The notes: generated from the sequence alone by a model not told the origin. 64,000 nt of DNA from Variovorax paradoxus_P (GCF_050627025.1 NZ_CP192472.1), one strand, 5' to 3'; shown: positions 15,845-27,238, counted from the first letter of the stretch. A program made the numbers and translations.

Positions 15845-16807
15845 ATGAGCACCAACGTAGAGACCACCGGCACCACCGTGGCCCAGCGCATTGCGCAGGC
15901 GCTGCCGCGGCTGACGCGCTCGCACCGCCAGGTGGCCGACTACGTGCTGGAGCACCCGCTACAGGTCGCCACGCTGCCCATCGACGAGCTGGCCGCCGTG
16001 GTGGGCGTGTCGGTTGCCACGGCCAACCGCTTTGCCCGGGCGCTGGACTTCGACGGCTACGCCACATTTCGCGCCGAGCTCGTGCGCGGCTTCGAATCGC
16101 TGGTGGCGCCGGTGGAGCGCTTGCGCGGCAACCTCGAGCATCCCACCACGGTGGCCGAAGTGTTTGCCACCGCGCTGGACGAGAGCCGCCGCAACATCGA
16201 AGCCACGCGCCAGTCGCTGGACTACGCCGCCTGCGAGGCCGCAGTGCAGCGCATCCTGAAGGCGCGCTCGGTGTACATCGGCGGCTTTGGCGCCAGCGCA
16301 TGGCTTGCGGGGCTGTTGCAGCATGGCCTGGACGGCAGCTGCAACGACGTGCGAATGCTCTCCAGCGTGAGCGGGGTCACCCACGCGGCGCGCACGCTCA
16401 TGCATGCGGGTCCGCAGGACCTGTTCATCGGCCTCACCTTTCCGCGCTACCTCACCGATACCGTGGCGCTGGCGCAGATTGCGCGCGGCCAGGGCTGCGC
16501 GGTACTGGCGCTGACCGACAGGCCAAGCTCGCCGCTCGCGCCGCTGGCCGATGTGGTGCTTTATTGCCAGACCGAAACCCGCTACCGGCCGAACTGCGAA
16601 ACCAGCGTGCTGGCGTTGATCGAGGCACTGACCAGCGCGGTGGCGCTGCGCGCCCCGCGCGCGGTGCAGTCCGCGAGCCGCATCCTGCAAGCCGTGCGGC
16701 CCTGGCTGCATGGCGCTCAGGGCCTGGCGCGGTCTGAACCGTCCGCACAGCCCGCAAGCGCATCACCGGCCGGTGCTCGCAAGAAAAACAAGAAATCGTC
16801 CACATGA
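15845..16807 (+). CDS. MurR/RpiR-family transcriptional regulator
   Basis: 320 residues from ATG 15845. The N-terminal HTH_6 domain (about 1-80) has RLTRSHRQVADYVLEHPLQVATLPIDELA (split here) and VSVATANRFARALDFDGYATFR. A SIS phosphosugar-type domain (about 125-270) has IGGFGASAWLAGLLQHGLDG and DLFIGLTFPRYLTDTVALAQIARGQG. It overlaps iaaA by 4 nt, so it is the first gene of the peptide-uptake operon and probably its repressor or activator. The usual ligand of a SIS domain is a phosphosugar, which is odd for a peptide operon; a muropeptide-derived signal is one possibility. Confidence 0.9.
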   Translation: MSTNVETTGTTVAQRIAQALPRLTRSHRQVADYVLEHPLQVATLPIDELAAVVGVSVATANRFARALDFDGYATFRAELVRGFESLVAPVERLRGNLEHPTTVAEVFATALDESRRNIEATRQSLDYAACEAAVQRILKARSVYIGGFGASAWLAGLLQHGLDGSCNDVRMLSSVSGVTHAARTLMHAGPQDLFIGLTFPRYLTDTVALAQIARGQGCAVLALTDRPSSPLAPLADVVLYCQTETRYRPNCETSVLALIEALTSAVALRAPRAVQSASRILQAVRPWLHGAQGLARSEPSAQPASASPAGARKKNKKSST

Positions 16808-17766
16808 CAAACAGTACAAGCACACCGGTCATCGCCATTCACGGCGGCGCCGGAACCATCAGCGCCGCAACCACCAGCGCGGCTCAGGCGCAGGCCTATC
16901 ACGACGCGCTGCAGAACATCGTGCGCGCCGCGCAGGCCGCATTGCTGAAGGGCGCATCGGCACTCGACGCCACCTGCCTTGCGGTCGAAATGCTCGAAGA
17001 ATGCCCGCTCTTCAACGCGGGCCACGGTGCAGTTTTCACGCACGACGAAACCCACGAACTCGATGCGGCGGTGATGGACGGCGCCACACTGGCGGCCGGC
17101 GCCATTGCCGGCGTGTGCCACATTCGCCGGCCAGTGCGCGCCGCGCGCGCCGTGCTGCAAGACGGCGCCCATGTGCTGCTGGCCGGCGCGGGCGCCGAAG
17201 CCTTTGCACGCGAACACGGGCTCGAAATGGTCGAGCCCTCTTTCTTTTCGACCGAAGCGCGCCGCCAGCAGCTTTACCGCGTGCGGGATACGGGCCGCGT
17301 GGTAACCGACCACGAAGGCGCCTCCATGACCCCGCCGCTCGACGAAGACAAGAAGTTCGGCACCGTGGGCGCCGTGGCGCTCGACATTCACGGCCATCTG
17401 GCCGCAGCCACCTCGACCGGCGGCATGACGAACAAGCGCGTCGGCCGCATCGGCGATTCGCCGCTGATCGGCGCCGGCACCTATGCAGACGACCGCACGG
17501 CCGCAATCTCTTGCACCGGAAGCGGCGAAATGTTCATCCGCGTTGCGGCCGCCTACGACGTTTGCGCGCGCATGGCCTACGGCGGCGCCACGCTCGAAGC
17601 CGCCACGCATGCGGTGGTGCACCAATCGCTGCCCGCCATCAATGGCACGGGCGGCCTGATCGCCGTCGACCGCCACGGCAACCTGAGCCTCGCCTTCAAC
17701 ACTGAAGGCATGTACCGCGGCCACGCGCGCGGCAACGAAGCCCCCTGCACAGCCATCTTTGCCTGA
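16804..17766 (+). CDS. iaaA: Isoaspartyl peptidase / L-asparaginase (Ntn-hydrolase)
   Basis: 320 residues. It is made as a precursor that cleaves itself before the nucleophile Thr187 in KKFGTVGAVALD. HGGAGTIS near the N-terminus, GHGAVFTHDETHELDAAVMDG and the substrate-binding TSTGGMTNKRVGRIGDSPLIGAGTYAD (split here) are intact. It hydrolyses isoaspartyl dipeptides and asparagine in the cytosol. In E. coli iaaA is the first gene of the iaaA-gsiABCD glutathione import operon, and the same order is seen here. Confidence 0.93.
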   Translation: MTNSTSTPVIAIHGGAGTISAATTSAAQAQAYHDALQNIVRAAQAALLKGASALDATCLAVEMLEECPLFNAGHGAVFTHDETHELDAAVMDGATLAAGAIAGVCHIRRPVRAARAVLQDGAHVLLAGAGAEAFAREHGLEMVEPSFFSTEARRQQLYRVRDTGRVVTDHEGASMTPPLDEDKKFGTVGAVALDIHGHLAAATSTGGMTNKRVGRIGDSPLIGAGTYADDRTAAISCTGSGEMFIRVAAAYDVCARMAYGGATLEAATHAVVHQSLPAINGTGGLIAVDRHGNLSLAFNTEGMYRGHARGNEAPCTAIFA

Positions 17767-17796
17767 CGCGCAAGCCCCTCTTTTTCTCGCACCGCC

Positions 17797-19674
<1,878 letters not shown>

Positions 19675-19732
19675 ATTTTTCAACCCGCAGGCCCTCCTGC
19701 TTTTTTCCCTCGAACCGACTGGAGCTCTTTCC

Positions 19733-21283
19733 ATGAAGCAATCTTCTTCCTCCCTGCGATGGGCATCGGCACTGCTGGGCCTGGCCGCCTTTGCAATGAC
19801 CGGCACGGCAATGGCCGCGAAAGACGCGGTGTTGTCGATCGGCTACCAGCCCGAAACGCTCGACCCCTACAACACCAACACGACCATCACCACGGCCGTG
19901 ACCAAGACCTTCTATGAAGGCCTGTTCCAGTTCGACAAGGACCTGAAGGTGCAGAACGTGCTGGCCGAAGGCTACGAGGTGTCGAAGGACGGCCTGGTCT
20001 ACACCATCAAGCTGCGCCAGGGCGTCAAGTTCCACGACGGCACCGACTTCAACGCGGAAGCCGTCAAGTTCACGCTCGACCGCGTGCTGAACCAGGACAA
20101 CAAGCTGCTGCGCTACAACCAGTTCAACCGCGTGAGCAAGGTCGAAGCGGTGAACGCCAGCACCGTGCGCATCACGCTGAAAGAGCCCTTCGGCCCCTTC
20201 ATCAACTCGCTGGCCCATGCATCGGCCGCGATGATCTCGCCCACCGCGCTCAAGAAGTGGGGCAACAAGGACATCGCCTTCCACCCCGTGGGCACCGGCC
20301 CGTTCGAGTTCGTCGAGTGGAAGCAGACCGAAGCCGTCAAGGCCAAGAAGTTCGACGGCTACTGGAAAAAGGGCTACCCCAAGGTCGACACTGTGCAGTG
20401 GAAGCCCGTGCTCGAGAACAACACGCGCGCGGCCATGCTGCAGACTGGCGAAGCCGATTTCGCGTTCCCGATTCCCTACGAGCAAGCCGAGCTGCTGAAG
20501 AAGAGCGACAAGCTCGAAGTGGTGGCCATTCCTTCGATCATCACGCGCTTCCTGGCATTCAACATGCTGCAGAAGCCCTATGACAACCCGAAGGTGCGCG
20601 AAGCCATCGGCTACGCCATCAACAAGGAAGCCCTGGCCAAGGTCGCGTTCGGCGGCTATGCATTCCCCGCGCAGGGCGTGCTGCCGCAGGGCGTGAGGTT
20701 TGCCGAGAAGATGGCACCCATTCCCTACGACGTGAAGAAGGCCAAGGAGCTGCTGGCGGAAGCCGGCTATCCGAACGGCTTCGAATCGGTGCTATGGAGC
20801 GCCTACAACAACACGACCAGCCAGAAGACCATCCAGTTCGTGCAGCAGCAGCTCGCGCAGGTTGGCATCAAGCTGCAGGTGCAGGCGCTCGAAGTGGGCC
20901 AGCGCACCGAGCAGGTCGATGCATGGCCCGATCCCAAGACGGCCAAGGTGCGCATGTACTACACGGGCTGGTCTTCGTCGACCGGCGAAGCCGACTGGGG
21001 CCTGCGCCCGCTGTTCGCCTCTGAAGCCTGGGCGCCCAAGCTCAACAACATGTCGTTCTACAAGAGCGACGTAGTGGACAACGCGCTCGCCAAGGCACTG
21101 ATCACCGTGGACGACAAGGAAAAGGCCGCGCTCTACAAGACCGCGCAGGAAGAAATCCGCAAGGACCTGCCGCGCGTGCCGCTGGTAACCGAGCAGAACC
21201 TGTCGGCGCATTCCAAGCGGCTGTCGGGTGTGCACGTGATGCCTGACGGCAACATCAACATCGACGCTATCGCTGTGAACTGA
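19733..21283 (+). CDS. gsiB: Glutathione/peptide ABC transporter periplasmic binding protein
   Basis: 516 residues from ATG 19733. A Sec signal ends at GTAMAAKDA. It belongs to the family 5 extracellular solute-binding proteins: VLSIGYQPETLDPYNTNTT (start of the mature chain), FYEGLFQFDKDLKVQNVLAEGYEVS (split here) and VKFHDGTDFNAEAVKFTLDRV. GsiB proteins bind glutathione and short peptides. It is preceded by gsiA and followed, after a structured repeat, by gsiC. Confidence 0.92.
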   Translation: MKQSSSSLRWASALLGLAAFAMTGTAMAAKDAVLSIGYQPETLDPYNTNTTITTAVTKTFYEGLFQFDKDLKVQNVLAEGYEVSKDGLVYTIKLRQGVKFHDGTDFNAEAVKFTLDRVLNQDNKLLRYNQFNRVSKVEAVNASTVRITLKEPFGPFINSLAHASAAMISPTALKKWGNKDIAFHPVGTGPFEFVEWKQTEAVKAKKFDGYWKKGYPKVDTVQWKPVLENNTRAAMLQTGEADFAFPIPYEQAELLKKSDKLEVVAIPSIITRFLAFNMLQKPYDNPKVREAIGYAINKEALAKVAFGGYAFPAQGVLPQGVRFAEKMAPIPYDVKKAKELLAEAGYPNGFESVLWSAYNNTTSQKTIQFVQQQLAQVGIKLQVQALEVGQRTEQVDAWPDPKTAKVRMYYTGWSSSTGEADWGLRPLFASEAWAPKLNNMSFYKSDVVDNALAKALITVDDKEKAALYKTAQEEIRKDLPRVPLVTEQNLSAHSKRLSGVHVMPDGNINIDAIAVN

Positions 21284-21400
21284 CCCACCCCGAAGCGGCT
21301 CACTTCGTGTAGCCGCCTTCCCCTCAAGGGGGCGACACCAGCGGCCCGGCAAAGCCGGTTCCGCGGTGTCTCCCGATGGGGCCCGAAGCCTCGACGAGGG
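21284..21400. repeat. Structured intergenic repeat between gsiB and gsiC
   Basis: About 115 nt of multi-hairpin DNA. Arm pair one is GAAGCGGCT / AGCCGCCTTC (21292-21320). A CCCCT-caa-GGGGG turn follows. The third element is a nested hairpin from GACACC (21334-21339) to GGTGTC (21365-21370), with inner GCGG/CCGC and CCGGC/GCCGG pairs. This combination is familiar to me from dispersed intergenic repeats in Comamonadaceae genomes. Inside an operon it may stabilise the upstream mRNA or reduce expression of the permease genes relative to the binding protein. Confidence 0.6.
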
Positions 21401-21417
21401 CTGATTGCCTGTATGAC

Positions 21418-22338
21418 ATGCTGAATTACTTTCTCAAACGACTGTTGGGCCTGATCCCGACGCTGCTCATCGTGGCAGTGCTGGTGTTCCTGTTCGTCCA
21501 CATGCTGCCGGGCGACCCGGCGCGCCTTGCCGCCGGCCAGGACGCCGACGAGCAGACCGTGGCCATGGTGCGCGCGGAACTGGGCCTGGACAAGCCGCTG
21601 CCGCAGCAGTTCGTGAGCTTCTTCACCCACATGCTGCAGGGCGACTTCGGCACCTCGATCCGCACGCGGCGGCCGGTGGCAACGGAGATCGGCGAGCGCT
21701 TTTTTCCGACGGTGATGCTCACCATCACCAGCATGGTCTGGGCGGTGATCTTCGGCATGGGCATCGGCATCGTTTCGGCGGTGTTCCGCAACCAGTGGCC
21801 CGACCGCCTTGGCATGACGCTGGCGGTGTCGGGTATTTCCTTTCCTGCATTTGCATTGGGCATGCTGCTGATGCAGATCTTCTCGGTTCAGCTCGGCTGG
21901 CTGCCCACGGTGGGGGCCAGCAGCTGGAAGCACTACATCCTGCCTTCGATCACGCTGGGTGCGGCCGTGGCCGCCGTGATGGCGCGCTTCACCCGCGCAT
22001 CGTTCGTCGAAGTGATCCAGGAAGACTTCGTTCGCACCGCACGTGCCAAAGGCGTGCGCGAACGCACGGTCATCATCAAGCACTGCCTGCGCAACGCGCT
22101 CATTCCCGTGGTCACGATGATGGGCCTGCAATTCGGCTTTCTGCTGGGCGGCTCGATTCTTGTCGAGGCGGTGTTCAACTGGCCAGGCCTTGGCCGCCTC
22201 CTGGTCGATGCCGTGCAAATGCGCGACTACCCGGTCATCCAGACGCTGGTGCTGCTGTTCTCGCTCGAATTCATTTTGATCAACCTGGTGGTCGATGTGC
22301 TGTATGGCTACATCAACCCCACCATCCGCTACAAGTGA
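21418..22338 (+). CDS. gsiC: Glutathione/peptide ABC transporter permease
   Basis: 306 residues. The start at ATG 21418 (MLNYFLKRLLGLIPTLLIVAVLVF) matches the known GsiC N-terminus. It has about six transmembrane helices, the first periplasmic loop with HMLPGDPARLAAGQDADEQ and the EAA-type loop ARFTRASFVEVIQEDFVRTARAKGV (split here), which contacts the ATPase. It ends GGSILVEAVFNWPGLGRLLVDAV. It partners with GsiD to form the import channel. Confidence 0.93.
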   Translation: MLNYFLKRLLGLIPTLLIVAVLVFLFVHMLPGDPARLAAGQDADEQTVAMVRAELGLDKPLPQQFVSFFTHMLQGDFGTSIRTRRPVATEIGERFFPTVMLTITSMVWAVIFGMGIGIVSAVFRNQWPDRLGMTLAVSGISFPAFALGMLLMQIFSVQLGWLPTVGASSWKHYILPSITLGAAVAAVMARFTRASFVEVIQEDFVRTARAKGVRERTVIIKHCLRNALIPVVTMMGLQFGFLLGGSILVEAVFNWPGLGRLLVDAVQMRDYPVIQTLVLLFSLEFILINLVVDVLYGYINPTIRYK

Positions 22339-22348
22339 GGCAGCCGAC

Positions 22349-23269
22349 ATGACCCAAGCTACCGGCGTGTCTGCCGAAAATATCTCTCCGCCCGTGGTGG
22401 CGGTTCAAACCGCGGGCAAGGTCCGCACGCCATGGGGCGAATGCTGGCGCCGCTTCAAGAAGCAGCCCGTGGGCATCGTTGCGGCGATGTTCGTGTTTCT
22501 TCTGGTGTTCGTCGCGGTGTTCGCGCCGTGGATCGTGCCCTTCGACGCGGAGAACTTCTTCGACTACGACATGCTGAACACGGGCCCCTCGGCCACGCAC
22601 TGGTTCGGCGTCGATCCGCTGGGCCGCGACATCTTCAGCCGCATCCTGATGGGTGCCCGAATTTCGCTCATGGCCGGTTTTCTGTCGGTGCTGGTGGGTG
22701 GCTTTGTCGGCACGGCCTTCGGCCTGCTCGCGGGCTACTACGAAGGCTGGTGGGACCGCATCGTGATGCGCATTTCCGACGTGCTGTTCGCGTTTCCGGG
22801 CATTCTGCTGGCGCTGGGCGTGGTGGCCATCCTGGGCAGCAGCATGACCAACGTGGTGGTGGCGGTGTCGGTGTTCAGCGTGCCGGCGTTTGCGCGCCTG
22901 GTGCGCGGCAACACGCTGGTGCTCAAGCAGCAGACCTACATCGAGGCCGAGCGCAGCATCGGCGCGTCTGACTGGACCATCATCGTGCGGCACATCCTGC
23001 CGGGCACCATCTCGTCGATCGTCGTGTATTTTTCGATGCGCGTGGGCACGTCGATCATCACGGCGGCCAGCCTTTCGTTCCTCGGCATGGGCGCACAACC
23101 GCCAACGCCCGAATGGGGCGCCATGCTCAGCGAAGCACGCGCCGACATGGTGACCTCGCCGCACGTGGCGCTTTTCCCGAGCCTGGCCATCTTCTTTACC
23201 GTGCTGGCTTTCAACCTGCTGGGAGATGCGCTGCGCGACGCGCTCGACCCGAAGATCGACCGCCAGTAA
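22349..23269 (+). CDS. gsiD: Glutathione/peptide ABC transporter permease
   Basis: 306 residues from ATG 22349, 10 nt after the gsiC stop. The N-terminal cytosolic segment WRRFKKQPVGIVAAMFVFLL leads into the first helix. HWFGVDPLGRDIFSRILMGARISL is the DppC/OppC hallmark. The EAA loop FARLVRGNTLVLKQQTYIEAERSIGAS (split here) and SLSFLGMGAQPPTPEWGAML are intact. It forms the permease heterodimer with GsiC. The next gene begins 12 nt later, so the peptidase genes are in the same transcript. Confidence 0.93.
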   Translation: MTQATGVSAENISPPVVAVQTAGKVRTPWGECWRRFKKQPVGIVAAMFVFLLVFVAVFAPWIVPFDAENFFDYDMLNTGPSATHWFGVDPLGRDIFSRILMGARISLMAGFLSVLVGGFVGTAFGLLAGYYEGWWDRIVMRISDVLFAFPGILLALGVVAILGSSMTNVVVAVSVFSVPAFARLVRGNTLVLKQQTYIEAERSIGASDWTIIVRHILPGTISSIVVYFSMRVGTSIITAASLSFLGMGAQPPTPEWGAMLSEARADMVTSPHVALFPSLAIFFTVLAFNLLGDALRDALDPKIDRQ

Positions 23270-23281
23270 CCAGGGCCTCGC

Positions 23282-24364
23282 ATGCCATCGATTCCGCACA
23301 TCGGCCACCTGCCCGCAGGCAAGCGCAACGCCATTACCGACGTGCAGGGGGTTCTGGTTGGCCATCGCACGCTGGACGAAGCCGGCGTGCAGACCGGCGT
23401 CACGGTCGTTCGCCCGCACGGCGGCGACGCTTTCCGCGACAAGGTGCCGGCCGCGGCCGTGGTGCTCAACGGCTTCGGCAAGAGCGTGGGGCTGGTGCAG
23501 GTCGAGGAACTGGGCGTGCTGGAAACGCCGATTGCTCTCACCAACACCTTCTCGGTCGGCACGGTTGCGACGGCGCAGATCCGCGATTGCGTGGCGGCCA
23601 ATCCCGAATCGGGCCGATCGCTGCCCACGGTCAATCCGCTGGTCTTCGAGTGCAACGACGGTTTTCTCAACGACATCCAGCGCATGGCGGTGGCCGAGGC
23701 CGACTACCTGCGCGCACTCGAAAGCGCAAGCGTCGATTTCGAGCAGGGCTCGGTGGGTGCGGGCCGCGGCATGTCGAGCTTCCAGTTCAAGGGCGGCATC
23801 GGCAGTGCATCGCGCTGCGTGCCGTCGCGCCAAGGCGGCGTGTACACCGTGGGCGCCCTCGTGCTGGCCAACTATGGCCGGCTGCCGCAACTGGTGCTGG
23901 CCGGCCGGGCGGTGGGCGTACGCCTCGCGGCGCAATTGGCTTCACAAGACGCTGCCTCGCAAGACGCCGCCGCACAGGCAAGCACGGCAGCCGAGCCCGA
24001 AAAAGGCTCGATCATCATGCTCATTGCCACTGACGCGCCACTGGACGCACGGCAGCTTCGGCGCTTGGCGTTGCGTGCGGGTGCCGGGCTGGCGCGCACG
24101 GGCTCGGTTTTTGGCCATGGCAGCGGCGACATCGCACTGGCGTTTTCAACCGCCTACACCGTGCCCGACCGGGCCGAACGGCCGATGCCTGCCGTCGCCA
24201 TGCTGCACGACAGCCTGCTTGACGATATCTTCCAGGCTGCAGCCGACAGCACCGAACAGGCGATTGCCCACGCGCTCTGGCATGCCACGGCGGTAACCGG
24301 CCGCAATGGCCACCACCGGCGCGCGCTTTCGGAGCTCTTGCCGCCCTCTTCCTTTTTCGCTTGA
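23282..24364 (+). CDS. P1-family (DmpA-like, S58) aminopeptidase
   Basis: 360 residues. It belongs to the family of beta-peptidyl and L-aminopeptidase/D-esterase enzymes. It is made as an inactive precursor that cleaves itself in GGIG-SASR, freeing Ser175 as the N-terminal nucleophile. HIGHLPAGKRNAITDVQGVLVGH, EELGVLETPIALTNTFSVGTV and GSVGAGRGMSSFQFKGG (fragments) fit the fold. The later half has GSIIMLIATDAPLD and GHGSGDIALAFSTA. It is probably cytosolic and trims peptides brought in by GsiABCD. Its specificity (beta-peptides, D-residues or L-aminopeptides) cannot be read from sequence. Confidence 0.88.
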   Translation: MPSIPHIGHLPAGKRNAITDVQGVLVGHRTLDEAGVQTGVTVVRPHGGDAFRDKVPAAAVVLNGFGKSVGLVQVEELGVLETPIALTNTFSVGTVATAQIRDCVAANPESGRSLPTVNPLVFECNDGFLNDIQRMAVAEADYLRALESASVDFEQGSVGAGRGMSSFQFKGGIGSASRCVPSRQGGVYTVGALVLANYGRLPQLVLAGRAVGVRLAAQLASQDAASQDAAAQASTAAEPEKGSIIMLIATDAPLDARQLRRLALRAGAGLARTGSVFGHGSGDIALAFSTAYTVPDRAERPMPAVAMLHDSLLDDIFQAAADSTEQAIAHALWHATAVTGRNGHHRRALSELLPPSSFFA

Positions 24365-24383
24365 ACCGCAGGTATTGCCCCGC

Positions 24384-25205
24384 ATGAAAGTTCTGATCTC
24401 CACCGACATCGAAGGCGTTGCCGGCGTTTACCACCAGGAACAGGTGCGCCCCGGCAATCCGGAGTTCGAGCGGGCCCGCCTGCTGATGGCGCGAGAGGCC
24501 AATGCCGCCATTGCCGGCGCTTTCGAGGCAGGCGCCACCGATGTGCTGGTCAACGATTCGCATGGCGGCTTTCGCAACATGCCGCCCGACGTGCTCGATC
24601 CGCGGGCCCGCGTGGTCCAGGGCAAGCCGCGCTACCTGAGCATGGTGGCGGGCGTGGAAGAAGAAGGCGTTGAAGCGGTCTGCATGGTGGGCTACCACTC
24701 GCGGGCACAGGGGCGCGGCATCCTTGCCCACACCATCAACAGCTTTGCGTTTGCCGGCATCTGGCTGGGCGACCGCGAGCTTGGCGAGGCAGGACTTTAC
24801 GGCGCGCTGGCCGGCGAATACGGCGTGCCGGTGGTCATGGCCAGTGGCGACGACGTCTTCATTACCGAAAACCAGCCGGTTTTTCCGCACGCGGTATTCG
24901 TGGAAACCAAGCGAGCCACGGGCTTCAGCAGCGGCATTTCACTCTCGCCCGAACAATCGCGTGCGGCCATCCATTCCGGGGTTGCACAGGGTTTGGCGCG
25001 CCGGGCAAGCGCCGCCCCGCTCGTCTTGGAAGGGCCGCAGGTGGTCACCCTGCGCACCCAGTCGCCCGCAATGGCCGATCTGTTCTGCCAATGGCCGTCG
25101 TTCGAGCGCGTCGACGGTGTGACCTTGCGTTTCACGGCGGGCTCGGTAGAAGCCGCCGTTCGCATGCTGAACTGCTGCTCGGCCATGTCGGCCATGCTGC
25201 GCTGA
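24384..25205 (+). CDS. dppA: M55-family zinc D-aminopeptidase, DppA-like
   Basis: 273 residues from ATG 24384. The zinc-binding residues of B. subtilis DppA are present at nearly the same positions: Asp8 and Glu10 (STDIEG), His60 (NDSHGG), His105 (GYHSRA) and a Glu near 135. DppA releases N-terminal D-alanine from short peptides, and in Bacillus it sits with a dipeptide importer. Here it is the last gene of the iaaA-gsiABCD-peptidase operon, suggesting that imported peptides may include D-residue peptides from cell wall. The natural substrate is unproven. Confidence 0.88.
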   Translation: MKVLISTDIEGVAGVYHQEQVRPGNPEFERARLLMAREANAAIAGAFEAGATDVLVNDSHGGFRNMPPDVLDPRARVVQGKPRYLSMVAGVEEEGVEAVCMVGYHSRAQGRGILAHTINSFAFAGIWLGDRELGEAGLYGALAGEYGVPVVMASGDDVFITENQPVFPHAVFVETKRATGFSSGISLSPEQSRAAIHSGVAQGLARRASAAPLVLEGPQVVTLRTQSPAMADLFCQWPSFERVDGVTLRFTAGSVEAAVRMLNCCSAMSAMLR

Positions 25206-25238
25206 AGGGCTCACCGCCGCCTCGGGCTCTCCGCGGGC

Positions 25239-25371
25239 CTTATCCTAGGCCTGCGAGCCACCCTCGCCCTTATCCAGAATAAGCATTCAACCGCCCGGCA
25301 ACCCGCATGGGCGCTGGAGAATAAGCTTATCCGCATAAGACGCGAACCAAAAAATAGTTTGCTTCCATAAG
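25239..25371 (+). promoter_or_regulatory. cysI promoter region with repeated ATAAG/CTTAT half-sites
   Basis: The 242-bp gap before cysI contains repeated ATAAG or CTTAT pentamers in otherwise GC-rich DNA: 25239, an inverted pair CTTAT-N5-ATAAG (25269-25283), a perfect ATAAGCTTAT (25321-25330), 25335 and 25367. GAATAAG occurs twice. The clustering and position suggest a binding region for a sulfur regulator (CysB type) and RNA polymerase. No protein was shown to bind. The rest of the gap shows no coding frame. Confidence 0.45.
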
Positions 25372-25447
25372 GCGTGCTTACAGAATCTCGGCTTCTTGCT
25401 GGGGCGCCCCGTTGGACGTGCGGCACCGCACTTCTTCAAGACTCACG

Positions 25448-27238
25448 ATGTACCAATACACAGATTTCGATCGCCAGTTCGTCCACCAACGGGCAGCCCA
25501 ATACAGAGACCAGCTCGAGCGCTGGCAAAAGGGCAAGCTCGCCGAAGACGAGTTCCGCCCGCTGCGGCTGCAAAACGGCTGGTACGTGCAACGCTATGCG
25601 CCCATGCTGCGCGTGGCCGTGCCGTACGGCGAGCTCTCGAGCCGCCAGCTGCGCGTGCTGGCCCGCATTGCCCGCGAGTACGACGAGCCGGAGGCAGAGG
25701 TCTACAAGAAGGCCATCGAGACGCAGGGCCTGCTCGGCAGCCACAAGCTGCCCACGCACTACGCCCACTTTTCGACACGCCAGAACGTGCAGTACAACTG
25801 GATTCCGTTGTCCAAGTCGGCCGACGTGATGGACCTGCTGGCTTCCGTCGACATGCACGGCATTCAGACCAGCGGCAATTGCATTCGCAACATCACCAGC
25901 GACGAGCGCGCCGGTATTGCGGTCGACGAAATTGCAGACCCGCGCCCGTTCGCGGAAATCATGCGCCAGTGGAGCACGCTGCACCCCGAATTCGCGTTTT
26001 TGCCGCGCAAGTTCAAGATTGCGATTACCGGCGCCACCGAAGACCGCGCCGCCACCGGCTGGCACGACGTGGGCCTGCACGTGGTGAAGAACGAAGCCGG
26101 CGAAATCGGTTTTCGCGTGCAGGTGGGCGGCGGCATGGGCCGCACGCCCATCATCGGCACCGTGCTGCGTGAGTTCCTGCCCTGGCAGCAGATCATGAAT
26201 TACCTCGAAGCGGTGATCCGTGTCTACAACCGCTATGGCCGACGCGACAACATCTACAAGGCGCGCATCAAGATTTTGGTAAAGGCCGAAGGCCAGCGCT
26301 ATATCGACGACGTGGAAGCCGAGTACAAGCAGATCATCGAGCACGACGGCGCGCCGCACACCATCACGCAGGAAGAGTACGACCGCGTGGCCGCCTCGTT
26401 CGTGCCGCCGACTCTCGCAACCCGCGTGCTGCAGAGCGCCGAAAAAACCGATGCCGAACTGCGCGCCCACGCCGCCGACGAAGTGCAGTTTGCCCGCTGG
26501 CTGGCCCGCAACGTGGCCCCGCACAAGAACCCCGCACTGCGCGCCGTCACCTTGTCGTTCAAGCGCCTGAAGCAGGCGCCCGGCGATGCCTCGGCCGACC
26601 AGCTCGACACGCTCGCCGTGCTGGCCGACCGCTTTTCGGCCGGCGAAGCCCGCGTTACGCACGACCAGAACATCGTGCTGCCCTGGGTGCATGCCGAAGA
26701 CCTGCATGCGCTGTGGCTCGCCGCCCGCGCGGCCGGCTTTGCCAGCGCCAACGTGCACCTGCTCACCGACATGATCGCCTGCCCCGGCGGCGACTTCTGC
26801 GCGCTGGCCAATGCGCGCTCGATTCCCATCGCCGAAGCCATCACCGAGCGGTATCAAGACTTGGACGAGCTCGACGACCTGGGCGAGATCGACCTGCACA
26901 TCAGCGGCTGCATCAACTCGTGCGGCCACCACCACAGCGGCCACATCGGCATCCTGGGCGTCGACAAGGACGGCAAGGAGTGGTATCAGGTCACCCTGGG
27001 CGGCTCCGACGGTTCCGCGCTCAGCGGCACGCCGCAGGCCGGCAAGGTGGTCGGCCCCTCGTTCTCGGCGGCCGAAGTGCCGGGCGTGATCGAGGCGGTG
27101 CTCACTACTTACCGCGACACCCGCCTGACCATCGACGGACGCGGCGAGACCTTCATCGACACGCTCCGCCGCGTGGGCCATGACCCGTTCAAGGCCGCCG
27201 CCAACGGTGCGCGCTTCAAGGTGGAGGAAGCAGCATGA
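25448..27238 (+). CDS. cysI: Assimilatory sulfite reductase, hemoprotein subunit
   Basis: 596 residues from ATG 25448 (MYQYTDFDRQFV). It reduces sulfite to sulfide with six electrons. The siroheme-coupled 4Fe-4S cluster ligands are Cys445 and Cys451 (CPGGDFC) and Cys488 and Cys492 (CINSC). Ferredoxin-like half-domains include HYAHFSTRQNVQYNWI and GGGMGRTPIIGTVLREF, and the siroheme region has SGNCIRNITSDE. No flavoprotein subunit cysJ is present, so electrons probably come from ferredoxin, fitting fdxA and fnr at the far end of this cluster. It heads the operon. Confidence 0.95.
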   Translation: MYQYTDFDRQFVHQRAAQYRDQLERWQKGKLAEDEFRPLRLQNGWYVQRYAPMLRVAVPYGELSSRQLRVLARIAREYDEPEAEVYKKAIETQGLLGSHKLPTHYAHFSTRQNVQYNWIPLSKSADVMDLLASVDMHGIQTSGNCIRNITSDERAGIAVDEIADPRPFAEIMRQWSTLHPEFAFLPRKFKIAITGATEDRAATGWHDVGLHVVKNEAGEIGFRVQVGGGMGRTPIIGTVLREFLPWQQIMNYLEAVIRVYNRYGRRDNIYKARIKILVKAEGQRYIDDVEAEYKQIIEHDGAPHTITQEEYDRVAASFVPPTLATRVLQSAEKTDAELRAHAADEVQFARWLARNVAPHKNPALRAVTLSFKRLKQAPGDASADQLDTLAVLADRFSAGEARVTHDQNIVLPWVHAEDLHALWLAARAAGFASANVHLLTDMIACPGGDFCALANARSIPIAEAITERYQDLDELDDLGEIDLHISGCINSCGHHHSGHIGILGVDKDGKEWYQVTLGGSDGSALSGTPQAGKVVGPSFSAAEVPGVIEAVLTTYRDTRLTIDGRGETFIDTLRRVGHDPFKAAANGARFKVEEAA

